DNA of 64,000 bases from Nannobrachium achirus (GCA_963921795.1 OY997642.1:60954909-61018908); one strand, 5' to 3'; counted from the stretch's first letter, positions 45,100 to 57,329 are shown. Notes: generated by a model not told the origin, from the letters alone. Numbers and translations: made by a program.

Positions 45100-45640
45100 G
45101 TTTATGTCATCCAATGGGAAAACCCTTGAAATAACACAGAGTGATGTTATCAACTGCAGGGTGATGATGTCACCATCCTCCCCATCAACAGCCAATGAGG
45201 GACCAGCATTCTTGGTGACTACACCATCAACCAAGTGTGGCCTGATATAAATTACAAGACGCGCTCTGCTGGCGCATACGTAGGCCATCAATTAGTGAAA
45301 TCTATGTATGTCTGTGTTCATGCCCGTAGCCAATCACGGGCCATAATATCGAGGCAGCATATATAAGGGCCACGTCTATGCCCGTAGCCAATCAGATGGG
45401 CATAAACGGGGCATATGTCCGAAAACTGGTGGACTGGTGGATTCATTAGCTTCACATGACACTTCAGCCAACCAGATTATAAACGGGCCAATCTCCATGA
45501 TTGGTCAAGTTTTGTGTGACATCATAAAATAAACGGGCGAAAGCAGGCGCAAACCTCTATCTACTATGTATCATAACTAGAACGATGCACAGCTAGCACC
45601 ACTCCCCTATTGAACTCAATGGACATACTATTTACTTAAT

Positions 45641-46108
45641 ATTTAAAGGACCAGGTCACCTCTGGGACAACCAGATCTTATTTTATTGTTGTGTGGGACA
45701 CGATCAACACAATCCTGAGTTATTTTTTGTGTTCAATCTGTGTTTTTAGATATTTTAGTATTTCAGCTGGCCAGGATTTGGGGATTAAGAGGTTAAGAAT
45801 CCTTCACCATGGTAAACACTGTAGCTGAGCGAGGCTACTTCCTGAACACGGCAGATAAGCTGTGATTGGCCGGTAGTGTATCATGTGTGTATGATTCGCG
45901 ATGTGATTGGCCAACGTATACAGATGATGCAGATGACGCTATTTTTCCGCGAAAACCGGACCCCGGCCAGGATCATAGAAAACATATAAAGAGAAGGCTT
46001 TAGAAGCTGAAAATAACAGAGTGGGTGTTCTAAAACTTTAGCGATTTAACAGTTAGGACAATTTTAAGATTTGTTTTATTAAAAAAGTTACATGGTATAA
46101 CTTTAAGC
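45641..46108. mobile_element. Foldback arm joined to a TIR MITE
   Basis: 45641-45766 equals one arm of the foldback at 22629-22936. At 45767 it joins, mid-element, the right part of the MITE found whole at 53417-53946 (from GGCCAGGATTTG to TGGTATAACTTTAA). The junction looks like a deletion or recombination between two neighbouring elements. Confidence 0.7.
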
Positions 46109-46126
46109 TAAACTAGAACTCTAGGC

Positions 46127-46561
46127 TCTAGGGTTCCCCAATTAGTTTTCCCCAAGGGCTGAATTATGTCTAGGGTACCAAGCAGAGGGCCACAACATTG
46201 CAGGGGGCGACGGTGCTGTTCCCGCTATACTCCAGCGACAGTTTTCGTCGTTGTCAGGTGAAAATCTTGTACGGTATGTCCAAAACCGTTTGTTTTGAAT
46301 TTATCATATTAAAAATGATTTAAACTATAGTGAAAACAGCCGATCTACAAGCACACAACGTGTTTTCACTACTTTTGTGCGACGGCCTCGTATGATTTGC
46401 GAAAGAACGTATAAATTTGGAGATACAATTGCACCCGACAACGACGATATACTGTGTTGTTGCTGCTCTTATACCACCATTATTACTGGGGTTGGTGGGG
46501 GCCAGACAGTAGCCCCCCGCAGGCCGCAAATGGCCCGTGGGCCGCCTATGGGGGAACCCTG
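46127..46561. mobile_element. hAT-like element with nested family B copy
   Basis: The ends are AGGGTTCCCCAATTAG and CTATGGGGGAACCCTG. The perfect 8-bp duplication CTCTAGGC is at 46119-46126 and 46562-46569. A family B element lies at about 46236-46452; its palindrome centre is shortened (46330-46372). Confidence 0.8.
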
Positions 46562-46590
46562 CTCTAGGCTCTAGGCAACCACACTAACTA

Positions 46591-47047
46591 GAAAGATGCA
46601 ATTCTGGGAAATTTGCCAGTGTGGTTGCCTATTTAAAGGCTAAATAGCCAAAATGTCACGTGAAGCTTGCACCACCCCTCCATTGAACTCAATGGACGTT
46701 TTTGCAATGTACTATAGTCTGGATTGTTTATCTAGAAATAAATAAAGCTTACACTAGAACTATAATGTGTTGCCCCTTTTGGGCAACCGCACTAACGAGA
46801 AAGACGCAATTGGAAATTGCAAGTGTGGCAATACCGAGGGAAGTAGGGGTGCTATATGAAACTGGCACGTGTTGTCTGTCTGTTGGTACCAAGAAATCCA
46901 TCTAATATAGACTATATCTTGCTGGCTGGTGCATGTGGAGAGGCAAAGGGAAAGCCGTTCCCGATTGTGTTACATGTAGCTAAAAAATAGACTGCCGAAA
47001 CCCGAATAAAACACGATCAAAACCGCATAAAACCGATAATTTTCGCT
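46591..47047. other. Helitron-like 3' ends and unassigned sequence
   Basis: GTTGCCCCTTTTGGGCAAC then CGCACTAACGAG (about 46768-46798) is a third Helitron-like 3' end. A fourth is at about 48684-48710. No gene is seen. Confidence 0.45.
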
Positions 47048-47160
47048 GTCACGCTTCACACGCTCCTCACGCGCTCCTCACACGCTCCTCACGTGCTCCT
47101 CACGTGCTCCTCACGCGCACGCGCGCCCAGCGCGCGTGCATGAGGAGCGCGTGACAGCCC
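47048..47160. repeat. CTCCTCACGCG tandem array bounded by inverted ends
   Basis: About six ~10-bp units of CGCTCCTCACG/A are bounded by GCTGTCACGC at the left and GCGTGACAGC at the right. The right side has GCGCGCGTGC and ATGAGGAGCGCG, complementary to the units, so the whole segment can fold. Confidence 0.7.
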
Positions 47161-48800
47161 CTCCTACTGTAAATTAGTTCCCGCGGCTATGAAGTGTGGT
47201 TGCCGTTGACGCTAATGGGGAGCCAATCAGAGGGGGGGAAAAGGATGCCATCGCGATATCAGGGCATCGTGATGTCTGATTGGGTGAAGGGTTACAGCGG
47301 ATGATGAGAACAAATTCAAGAACTAGAAATACTGTTCCTACAAAACCTACAGGCTAGTTGCTCTCTCATTGGCTAAAGAAAGACCTTGCATTCAGCGCCA
47401 ATTCTTGACTATCTGGCCAACCACAGCGTTTCTCTGACGATTCTAGTTGTTGTCATTCTGGGGGGAGTTTTTTCATGTTTTGTGAGGGTATTAACCCTAG
47501 GAGACACAGGGAGAACATGCAAACTCCACACAGAAAGGCCCTATCGCCAACCCCACCTAGGGTGTGAGAGATAGGGCCTAAACATGGAGATGTGGAGAAC
47601 ACTATATATGGAGATAGTCCAGTCCATCATGTCATATGGGCCTACCGTCATAGACAGTAGCCATTGTTAGGCCGGAGTCAATGGCTGTCTGTCTGACTGT
47701 CTGTACAGGAAGTGATGTCACATGACATACTTTTTATGCCCATATATGAGTCATTCTGTACCACATCTCCATGTTTAGGCCAAACAGGTTTGCTCCATTT
47801 CTCCATGTATAGGTCCAAATGCCCAACGTCGAGCTTGACAAGGAGGATACCGCACATTGTACCTCATCCACCATATCTTTATCCTCCTCATCCTTTTTTT
47901 CTTTTTATTCTTCTCTTTTTTTCACGACCGCCCCCATATTTACTTTAGAAAATATATATTAAATTCTAAGAACATTTCGAGTACCAGTTTGATACAAGAG
48001 CGAATAAGCGCTACACTTCTGGAATCCTGTGCGTCGACTTAAAGTCGGATCCAGGCCTAATAACTTTATCTATCCGCCCCGTTGCCACCTCCTTGTTACA
48101 TTTTCTTTTCTGAGACACATTGTACCTCATCCACCCTTTCCTCTCTCTCCTTTTGGTATCTTTATCCTCCTCCTCCTTTTTTTTCTTTTTTATTCTTCTC
48201 TTTTTTTGTCTTTCTTAGTCTTGTGTATCCTTCTCTTTTCTTAGTCTTTCGTGTAGCCGCCCCGTACAGGAAGTGATGTCACAACTCGCTGACATCACAC
48301 TGACATCACTCCCTGTACAGAAGGAAGGTTACAGAAGGAAGGTTACGGAAGGAAGGAAGGTCACTCAAGTGACAAGGTTTTTCAGGGTAAATGCGACCTT
48401 CGGTCGCAAATAAAGATTCGGGAGAAAATGCTGGCCTGGGAGAACATACACTTAGAGCATAGTGGATAATAAACTTGGTCTATAAAGATTTGAGAGAACA
48501 TACTGGTCTCACCTTCCAGCGAGACCAAAAGATTTCATGTGGGTGTTGTTGTTATTTATACCAGGTCTCACTTGTTGGTGGTGATGTCACCAAGAACGCT
48601 GCTCCTCATTGGCTAAGAGCCCTGCCTTTGTACTGTCTGTAATCTTCTTGTGGAGAATGAACTCCACAAAAAGACACTATAGCTATAGCCCTACAGGGCA
48701 ACCACACTAATAATAATAAAATCACACCCAATGTGAAGTGAGCGGTGGTCGCGCTGGCATAACGTCTTCAGACTAGGATTTAAGTCTAGGATGTACAGGC
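47161..48800. other. Intergenic between ZNF units 1 and 2
   Basis: It contains a pair AAACATGGAGATGTGG (47580) / CCACATCTCCATGTTTA (47762), and a T-rich segment present twice (47855-47935 and 48115-48210; CATTGTACCTCATCCACC). GAAGGAAGGTTAC units lie near 48321. No exon is recognised. Confidence 0.4.
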
Positions 48801-48805
48801 TACAG

Positions 48806-49785
<980 letters not shown>

Positions 49786-50910
49786 ATGTGTCCCCATCAC
49801 AGTCCATGTATAGATGCAGATTTGATGATGACCTGCCATTCAAGGAACGAGTGTGGTCTCAATCTTAACACATCGAGCCATGACGATCTCTATTGCCAAA
49901 TGCCCATAAATGGACAGATCCCCTCGGAATCCTCCAAGCAAACCAAAATTGTAACCAGCGAGGAAAAAGGAGACACAGACGAAGCAAGATCTTACAGCCA
50001 TCAAAGGTTTACCAAGACTTTAACTCAACCAGAAGAAGGGAAGACACATCAGCTGACTTATACAGGGAAGAAAACTCACATCTGTAAACAGTGTGACAAG
50101 AGTTTCAGTAAGTTAAGTCGCCTGAAGGTTCACCAGCGTATTCACACAGGAGAAAAACCTTTTCACTGTGAAGAATGTGACAAGAGTTTTAGTCAGTTAG
50201 GTGATCTGAAGGTTCACCAGCGTATACACACTGGAGAAAAACCTTTTCACTGTGAAGAATGTGACAAGAGTTACAGTCAGTTAGGTCACTTGAAGGGTCA
50301 CCTGCGTACCCACACTGGAGAAAAACCTTTCTATTGTAAGCAGTGTTGCAAGGCTTTTAGTCTGTCACATGACCTGAAGGTTCACCAGCGTATCCACACA
50401 GGAGAAAAACCTTTTCACTGTAAAGAATGTGACAAGAGTTTCAGTCATTTAGGTACCCTGAAGAGTCACCTGCGTATCCACACTGGAGACAAACCTTTCT
50501 CCTGTAAGCAGTGTTACAAGGCTTTTAGTCGGTTAGACGAACTGAAGAACCACCTGCGTATCCACACAGGAGAAAAACCTTTCTATTGTAAAGAATGTGA
50601 CAAGAGTTTCAATCATTTAGGTACCCTGAAGAGTCACCTGCGTATCCACACTGGACACAAACCTTTCTGTTGTAAACAGTGTTACAAGGCTTTTGGTTGG
50701 TTAAGTAGCCTGAAGAGTCACCTGCGTATCCACACTGGAGAAATGCCGTTTCACTGTAAAGAATGTGACAAGAGTTTCAGTCGGTTAGATGACCTGGAGG
50801 TTCACCAGCGTATCCACACTGAAGAAAAACCTTTTCACTGTAAAGAATGTGACAAGAGTTTCAGTCACTTAGGTCACATGAAGAGACACCTGCATATCCA
50901 CACCAGATAA
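49786..50910 (+). CDS. C2H2 zinc-finger protein, copy 2 (10 fingers before stop)
   Basis: The first ATG of the frame is at 49786 (MCPHHSPCID). The ATG conserved in all four copies is 13 codons later (49825, MMTCHSRNE). After the shared N-terminal segment come ten C2H2 fingers with TGEKPF linkers. Two early fingers are of a CEECDKSF type found also in copies 3 and 4. The frame stops at HIHTR, where copy 1 has HIHTREKPF: a single G-to-T change (GAA to TAA). Two more good fingers follow in the same frame (50911-51102). The gene is thus shortened, probably recently. Other roles and domains are as in copy 1. Confidence 0.85.
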   Translation: MCPHHSPCIDADLMMTCHSRNECGLNLNTSSHDDLYCQMPINGQIPSESSKQTKIVTSEEKGDTDEARSYSHQRFTKTLTQPEEGKTHQLTYTGKKTHICKQCDKSFSKLSRLKVHQRIHTGEKPFHCEECDKSFSQLGDLKVHQRIHTGEKPFHCEECDKSYSQLGHLKGHLRTHTGEKPFYCKQCCKAFSLSHDLKVHQRIHTGEKPFHCKECDKSFSHLGTLKSHLRIHTGDKPFSCKQCYKAFSRLDELKNHLRIHTGEKPFYCKECDKSFNHLGTLKSHLRIHTGHKPFCCKQCYKAFGWLSSLKSHLRIHTGEMPFHCKECDKSFSRLDDLEVHQRIHTEEKPFHCKECDKSFSHLGHMKRHLHIHTR

Positions 50911-51102
<192 letters not shown>

Positions 51103-51194
51103 AAACCAGCATCTGCACAATTGAGGTAAAAACCCAATGTGGTCGCACCGAAATATGGCTGTAGGCTGATAAATGCAGTACAACAGGTAGTTCC

Positions 51195-51475
51195 GGGTTG
51201 GCCAATGATCCGTGTGGGTCAGCGGTTCAAATCCAGGCTCCTCCCGTCCACATGTCGAAGTGTCCTTGGGCAAGACACTGACTGAACCCCACATTGCCTC
51301 CAATGAGTCGGTCGGTGCAAGCTTGCCAACATTGGTGTGTGAATGTGGAAGGTGAGGATGCTGGTGTTGACTGTTTGCTGCTTCATCTCCCAGTGTATGT
51401 ACGAATGGACCATTGTAAAGAGCTTTGAGTTTGCAACTTGTTTAGAAAAGCACTATAAAAATGAAATCCATTTTT
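51195..51475 (+). repeat. tRNA-derived SINE, unit 2
   Basis: The head is shortened; it begins in GGGTTGGCCAATGATCC. B box CGGTTCAAATCCAGG, body CATGTCGAAGTGTCC and tail AAAAGCACTATAAAAATG are present. Confidence 0.8.
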
Positions 51476-51477
51476 GC

Positions 51478-51650
51478 CAGACCCATGAAATGGGTAGGCC
51501 TACATAAGCAAATGTCGGTCTGTCCCTTTTCTATATAAAGGGTATATATGATGATGACATGATGATGACATGCCTACAAAAGGCATGATGTCATAAATGA
51601 TGATGACAGACAGGGGGTCTGGCACAACCAGGTTGACCTGGTCTAGTTAT
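51478..51650. mobile_element. Helentron-like small element, copy 2
   Basis: It differs from 40384-40556 only around TCTGTCC(GGG)TTTTC, by eye. It is inserted between the SINE tail and the TTATTATTATTCATCAC segment, which are joined directly in units 1, 3 and 4. Confidence 0.7.
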
Positions 51651-51704
51651 TATTATTCATCACAATGTCACACAAACAAACTCATCAAAATTAGCAGATC
51701 TGAA

Positions 51705-52092
51705 GGTGCCTGGCTCCAGCCAATAGACCCGCCCACTCTCTGAGTGGACTGCTTCTCTTGGTCTGGTGTTGTCATATGACGCACCTCTTTCTATGGTATC
51801 TTGGCGCACCAGCCAATGAAATCAATGCAAGACGGAGGAGGGGGTGGGTCTAACTTTTGAAAATCAACAGAAACAGTGGAGGGGGGAGCTCAGCCAAAGC
51901 TTTTAATTGCTCCTTTAAAACTTCAAAGGGGGGTTGTGCTTACCTCGTTAGCAAACACAAGTCAAACACAAACCCTCCCACCAGATCTCTTGTGATTGGG
52001 AATTTCAAATTTCAAATCCCCTCCCCTTTGAAATCTCTTGTCAATGGGACAATGTCAGACTCAAGCTCAGCGCAGAGTCTGAAATCAGGCTA
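51705..52092. mobile_element. hAT-like insertion in the unit 2 hairpin
   Basis: Flanked by GATCTGAA (51697-51704) and GATTTGAG (52093-52100), it splits the hairpin module at the same base as in unit 3. It starts GGTGCCTGGCTCCAGCC and ends TCTGAAATCAGGCTA. Confidence 0.7.
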
Positions 52093-52189
52093 GATTTGAG
52101 GACTTGCGACACGTTTCGAGCTTGTAGATCTGTTACTTTTTCTTTATTTTTGAAGCGGTGGAAACCACTTCCAATGAATGGCTTTGTGT

Positions 52190-52705
52190 GTATCACGCCC
52201 ATATATGGTTAATCCAGTCCAGAATGAACAGGCTTTTTCAAAAACAGAATGTCCGTTTAATTACCATATATGGTGATCACAGTCCAGAATGAACAGGGTT
52301 TTTCAAAAACACAATGTCCGTTACCTTATGTCCATATATGGTCACTATAGGCCAGAATTAACAGGTTTTTCCTGTCCCGTACGTGTAAAATATCAGTCCA
52401 GAATGAATAGGCTTTTTCAAAAAGCAAAATGTGTGTCCCATGTCCAATGGTCATTTCAGTTCAGAATGAATAGGCTTTATATGTCCTGTACATCTAGAAT
52501 ATGTGTGCGGTTTCCCTCCTGGTCAGACCCCTCCCATATATGGTCATTTCAGTCCAGAATGAACAGGCTTTTTCAAAAACAGAATGTCCGTTTAATTACC
52601 ATATGACCTCAGTCTAGAATGAATAGGGTTCTTCAAAAACACAATGTATGTTACTTTATGTCCATATATGGTCACTCCAGGCCAGAATGAACAGGTCTTT
52701 CCTTA
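52190..52705. repeat. CArG-box minisatellite, second locus
   Basis: About eight irregular units of 50-75 bp contain CCATATATGGTCACT, CCAGAATGAACAGG and TTTTTCAAAAACAGAATG. Strict CArG boxes are at 52199, 52264, 52332, 52534 and 52662. Its unit differs from that at 9.5-10.9 kb except for the CArG core. Confidence 0.8.
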
Positions 52706-53416
52706 TACCGGTTGGTATAATGGGTTTAAAAAAAAATGCATTAAAATAAGAAATTGAAAATAAATAAAATTAATTAAAATATTTAATAAAAAATGATGAT
52801 TTATATGTCCTGTACATCTAGAATATGTGTGTGGTGTTCCTCCCGGTCAGATGAATGGATACCTTGAGGATTGGTCAAGCTTGAGGATTGGTCAAGCTTC
52901 ACATGATAATTTGGCCTTCAGGGTTTATCTGTCTTGTACATAGCCGCAAAAGTAAAGGCATAATAAGAATATACAGATGCTAACAGAATGGTAAAAAGGA
53001 GCATTAAGGCAGACAATAGTAAATACATTGAAAACCTAGCAGAAGTGGCTTACTACATTGAAAAAATGTAGTAAGCCACAAAGCTACAGCCAGCTACAGC
53101 CACGTCAACGGGCCAAAAAAACAGCAAATATGTCCCTGTGGTTTATATATGCATAGAAATGCATATATAAATGTTTTATTTAAATATCCTTTTATTTAAA
53201 CACTCATTCTCAATTAAGTATTCTATTTAATATTAATTTTATTTATTTACAAATTCTTATTTTAATACTTACAGTTTATTTTTTTCAATCTCATAGAAAT
53301 GCATATATCAATTTTTATTTAAATATCCTTTCATTTAAACACAATTTTTTTTTAAATATTTTAATTAATATTAATTTTATTTATTTTCAATTTCTTATTT
53401 TAATGTATTTTTTTTA
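52706..53416. repeat. A/T-rich inverted repeat region
   Basis: ACCGGTTGGTATAATGGGTTT (52712) is mirrored by AAACCCATTATACCAACCGG, which is interrupted by the MITE at 53417 and resumes at 53946. Between them lie ATTTAAATATCCTTTTATTT-type units repeated at about 53167 and 53315. Low-complexity, no gene. Confidence 0.65.
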
Positions 53417-53946
53417 AAGCTATACTGTGTAAGTTGCTCAACTAGTGGTCAGTAGCGGTATTGCTTTTTTCAGCCGTTTTTCGGCCGGAGTCGTCGCGGA
53501 CCACCGCCGCGGACCACCGTAGCGGCGCCGCAAACCACCGCGACCGATAGTAATCCGTGGAGGGGTAGAACGCATGGTAGAACGTAATTTTCTGGCCAGG
53601 ATTTGTGGATTAAGAGGTTAAAATCCTTCACCATGGTAAACACTGTAGCCAAGCGGAGGCGCTTCCTGGAGACCAGAGCAGATAAGCTGTGATTGGCCGG
53701 TAGTGTACCATGTGTGCATGATCGGCGATGTGATTGGGCAACGTATACACAACGTATACAGATGATGCAGATTGCGTCATTTTGGCGCGAAATCCCGCCC
53801 CTGTCACTGCTAAGAAGAAAACATATAAAGAGAAGGCTTCAGAAGCTGAAAATAACGGAGTGGGTGTTCTAAAACTTTAGCGATTTAACAGTTAGGACAA
53901 TTTTAAGATTTGTTTTATAAAAAAAGTTACATGGTACAACTTTAAA
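53417..53946. mobile_element. TIR MITE (AAAGCTATACTGTGTAAG family)
   Basis: The ends are TTAAAGCTATACTGTGTAAG and GTTACATGGTACAACTTTAA. A reversed copy is at 58717-59216 and a partial one at 45767-46108. All contain CTGTGATTGGCCGGTAG (CCAAT in reverse). Confidence 0.8.
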
Positions 53947-54200
53947 CCCATTATACCAACCGGCTCTCCAGACAATTTCCTTTAATTTAAACACCTTTTC
54001 CTTTCATTTTTAATTCAACATCTTTTTATTTAAACACTTTATATTTATTTATGTATTTATTTAATTACAAGTTCTTATTTTAATGTATCTATATATTTTT
54101 TAAACCTATTATACCAACTGTCATACCGGCTCTCCAAATACATTCAGAATAAGGGTTCTATCTGTCCACCGCTTCACTTCGAACCGAGGTTCGTCTTTTT
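53947..54200. repeat. Right half of the A/T-rich inverted repeat
   Basis: It continues CCATTATACCAACCGGCTCTCC, then T/A-rich units, and ends with another CCTATTATACCAACTG near 54110. Confidence 0.6.
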
Positions 54201-54309
54201 TTTATCCTGAAATCCGGAAATACTCTGCAGGGTACTTGGTCATTCAATACCTACTGGAAAGTAAAGAAACTTGTAAATTTATTCAAGTACTGACTGCACT
54301 AGAATTTCA

Positions 54310-55352
54310 TCACTCGAACGCTCTGGCAGAGCTAACACCGTACTATGAAGAGAACCACCTATGTGCAAATCCGTCTAAGACACAGGTGTGTGCCTTCCAC
54401 CTGAGAAACCGAGAAGCCAAGTGCCAACTGAAGGTCAACTGGTCAGGAACCCCCCTTGAACACTGTGAGCACCCAGTCCCTACCTATAGGGTAACCCTGG
54501 ACAGATGTTTCTCTTTTAAGACACACATTGAGAAGACCAAGTGTAAAGTAAGTGCGAGGAACAACATCATCCGTAAGCTCACTGGCACAACCTGGGGTGC
54601 CAACCCACAGACTCTGAAGTCAACCGCACAAGCTCTCTGCTACTCAGCTGCTGAGTATGCATGCCCAGTACGGGAACGATCTGCCCATGCCAAGAAGTTG
54701 GATCCCGCCCTCAATGCTAGCTGCCGCCTTATCACAGGCTGCCTGAAATCTATACCAACAGACCGTCTGTACATCCTGGCAGCCATAGCCCCGCCAGAGA
54801 TACGACGAAATGCAGCAAGCAAAAAAGAGTGCCAACAGCAGTCTAATGACCAAAGACACCCTCTCTTCGGCCATGTGCCTGCAAAAAGCCACCTTAAATC
54901 CAGGAAAAGCTTCCTGAAGAGCGTCCAGCCCCTCGGAACACAGATCATCAGCAGTGAAAGAGTCACTCAGTGGGAAGAAAGACTAAACAACCTCCCACAA
55001 GCAACAACAATGGAGCTAAAGGCGAGCGAGGCACTCCCCCCTGGAGCAGACACCAACTACGCTGTGTGTAAATACCTTAACAGAATAAGATCTGGTGTTG
55101 GACGCACAAAAAAGCCCCTCTCGCTAAATGGGGATACTTAAATGACGGGGATGCTGTGTGTGATTCTGACAATGAACAGCAAACCATTCAGCACCTCCTG
55201 ATATGCCCCCTGCTGGAACAGCCCTGCACAGCATCGGACTAGGCAGAGTTTAATGAGAAGGGACAGCAAGGTGTTTAGTTGTGGATGAACCACATCTAGC
55301 CAAGCCTTGTAACGGACTGTCTTGTGGACACAACAAGAAGAAGAAGAGTCGG
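54310..55352 (+). mobile_element. LINE fragment (RT C-terminal region), copy 1
   Basis: An open frame of about 270 codons (from 54316) reads SNALAELTPYYEEN, SKTQVCAFHLRNREAK, RVTLDRCFSFKTHIEKT, ARNNIIRKLTGTTWG and ALCYSAAEYACPV. This matches the thumb and C-terminal region of reverse transcriptases annotated as jockey-like or RTE-X-like. The zinc-knuckle-like end (CDxExQTxxHLLxCP) is near 55160-55215. It ends AACGGACTGTC..ACAAGAAGAAGAAG, a short-repeat LINE tail. The front two-thirds of the element are missing. The clade is uncertain. Confidence 0.75.
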
Positions 55353-55988
55353 TCTGTCCGTCACACTTTTGCCCTACTCATTATCTCCGCCACCGTTGCC
55401 CCTATCCATGCCAAGCTTTGCGCACACACTCCTTGGCTGCCAAACCACAACCTCCAAACCCTCATTTCTCATTTTTGGGCACTGCTCCAACAGATTTTGG
55501 CCTAAAATCACACAAAGCGGTACACAGCATCTCTAAAGTCATGTCATCAACATGGATCTGTGCCATTTTCCATATTACCTCCTGATTGGCTCCCGATTAG
55601 GGAGTCTTACTGGGTTTTATTTGTTGTCAAAATTGTTTCTGTTATGCAACCGGACGCGACGTGACAAACGAACAGACCCTGTAGTCGCAGCAGAGCATGC
55701 TTCCTCCGGCGTCACCCTTGTCCAGATGTGGAGGGGAGGCAGCCTGCGCACGTCGGTGTTGCACGGCAACCGTTTGTGTTGTGAATGAGGTCAGACCAGC
55801 ATGTATAAGATTTGAACATATTTTGGAATTCCACTCATTCCACAGAGATCAGACAATTCATTGTCCTTATTCAGTGTTTTGAGAGAAGAGAACAACAGGG
55901 AGTCAGAAAGAGGATAATTAAATTGTCCATTAACAAACAGAACCTTCAACTCTGTCCCCATCACAGTCCATGTATAGATGCAGATTTG
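55353..55988. promoter_or_regulatory. Upstream region of ZNF copy 3
   Basis: The segment CAACCGGACGCGACGTGAC (about 55647) through CCTCCGGCGTCACCC is shared with the other units. A possible first exon contains ATGTGGAGGGGAGG (55727) and a short open frame (20 codons). A possible acceptor CATTCCACAG is at about 55846. Confidence 0.35.
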
Positions 55989-57329
55989 ATGATGAACTGC
56001 CATGCCAGGAAGGAGTGTTGTCGCAATCTCAACACATCGAGCCATGAAGGCCTCTATTGCCAAATGCCCATAAATGGACAGATCCCCTCGGAATCCTCCC
56101 AGCAAATCACCAGAATGGTAACCAGCGAGGAACAAGGAGACACAGACGAACCAAGATCTTACAGTCATCAAAGTTTTACCAAGACTTTAACTCATCCAGG
56201 AGAAGTGAAGAGACATCAACTGACTCATACAGGGAAGAAAACTCACATCTGTAAACAGTGTGACAAGAGTTTCAGTCATTTAAGTCGCCTGAAGGTCCAC
56301 CAACTTAGCCACACAGGAGAAAAACCTTTTCTCTGTGAAGAATGTGACAAGAGTTTTAGTCAGTTAGGTGACCTGAATGGTCACCAGCGTATACACACTG
56401 GAGAAAAACCTTTCTATTGTAAGCAGTGTTGTAAGGCTTTTAGTCTGTCAAGTGGTCTGAGGGTTCACCAGCGTATCCACACAGGAGAAAAACCTTTTCA
56501 CTGTAAAGAATGTGGCAAGAGTTTCAGTCAGTCAGCTAACCTGAAGAGTCACCTGCGTATACACACTGGATCAAAACCTTTCTCTTGTAAACAGTGTTAC
56601 AAGGCTTTTAGTCGGTTAGATAAACTGAAGATTCACCAGCGTATCCACACAGGAGAAAAACCTTTCTACTGTAAAGAATGTGACAAGAGTTTCAGTCATT
56701 TAGGTACCCTGAAGAGTCACCTGCGTATCCACACTGGACACAAACCTTTCTGTTGTAAACAGTGTTACAAGGCTTTTGGTCGTTTAGGTAGCTTGAAGAG
56801 TCACCAGCGTATCCACACTGGAGAAAAAATGTTTCACTGTAAAGAATGTGACAAGAGTTTCAGTCAGTTAGGTAGCCTGAAGAGACACCAGCGTATCCAC
56901 ACTGAAGAAAAACCTTTTCACTGTAAAGAATGTGACAAGAGTTTCAGTCAGTTAGGTCACCTGAAGGGTCACCTGCGTACCCACACTGGAGAAAAACCTT
57001 TCTATTGTAAGCAGTGTTGCAAGGCTTTTAGTCTGTCACATGACCTGAAGGTTCACCAGCGTATCCACACAGGAGAAAAACCTTTTCTCTGTAAAGAATG
57101 TGACAAGAGTTTCAGTCATTTAGGTACCCTGAAGAGTCACCTGCGTATCCACACTGGAGACAAACCTTTCTCCTGTAAACAGTGTTACAAGGTTTTTAGT
57201 CGGTTAGTTGAACTGAAGATCCACCTGCGTATCCACACAGGAGAAAAACCTTTTCACTGTAAGGAATGTGACAAGAGTTTCAGTCGGTTGGATCACCTGA
57301 AGAGACACCAACATATCCACACTGAATAA
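55989..57329 (+). CDS. C2H2 zinc-finger protein, copy 3 (13 fingers)
   Basis: From the conserved ATG (MMNCHARKECCRN) it has 446 codons. The frame is open further upstream (to 55812) without an ATG. The shared N-terminal segment is followed by thirteen fingers, the longest array of the cluster. Fingers 2-3 and 9-12 are close copies of fingers in copy 2 (for example FYCKQCCKAFSLSHDLKVH and FLCKECDKSFSHLGTLK), showing internal gain of a block. One finger has the unusual CKECGKSFSQSANLKSH. Fingertip residues (SRLDK, SQLGS, SHLGT, SLSSG) vary more than the framework. The frame ends HIHTE, stop. Confidence 0.87.
   Translation: MMNCHARKECCRNLNTSSHEGLYCQMPINGQIPSESSQQITRMVTSEEQGDTDEPRSYSHQSFTKTLTHPGEVKRHQLTHTGKKTHICKQCDKSFSHLSRLKVHQLSHTGEKPFLCEECDKSFSQLGDLNGHQRIHTGEKPFYCKQCCKAFSLSSGLRVHQRIHTGEKPFHCKECGKSFSQSANLKSHLRIHTGSKPFSCKQCYKAFSRLDKLKIHQRIHTGEKPFYCKECDKSFSHLGTLKSHLRIHTGHKPFCCKQCYKAFGRLGSLKSHQRIHTGEKMFHCKECDKSFSQLGSLKRHQRIHTEEKPFHCKECDKSFSQLGHLKGHLRTHTGEKPFYCKQCCKAFSLSHDLKVHQRIHTGEKPFLCKECDKSFSHLGTLKSHLRIHTGDKPFSCKQCYKVFSRLVELKIHLRIHTGEKPFHCKECDKSFSRLDHLKRHQHIHTE

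Larger units (their letters stand above)
45047..46590 (+). mobile_element. Helitron-like element, copy 2, with nested guests
   Basis: The start TATCTATAAATTAGCCAAATC and the end GGCAACCACACTAACTAG match copy 1. After TTTACTTAATATT it is interrupted by a foldback half plus a TIR MITE (45641-46108) and a hAT-like element (46127-46561), then resumes. Confidence 0.6.

Noticed and set aside
47874-48276. Hydrophobic Phe/Leu-rich frames
   Set aside because: Translations of duplicated T-rich low-complexity sequence.
54640-54966. Minus-strand frames across LINE copies
   Set aside because: Shadows of the RT frame, repeated at 59803 and 63363.
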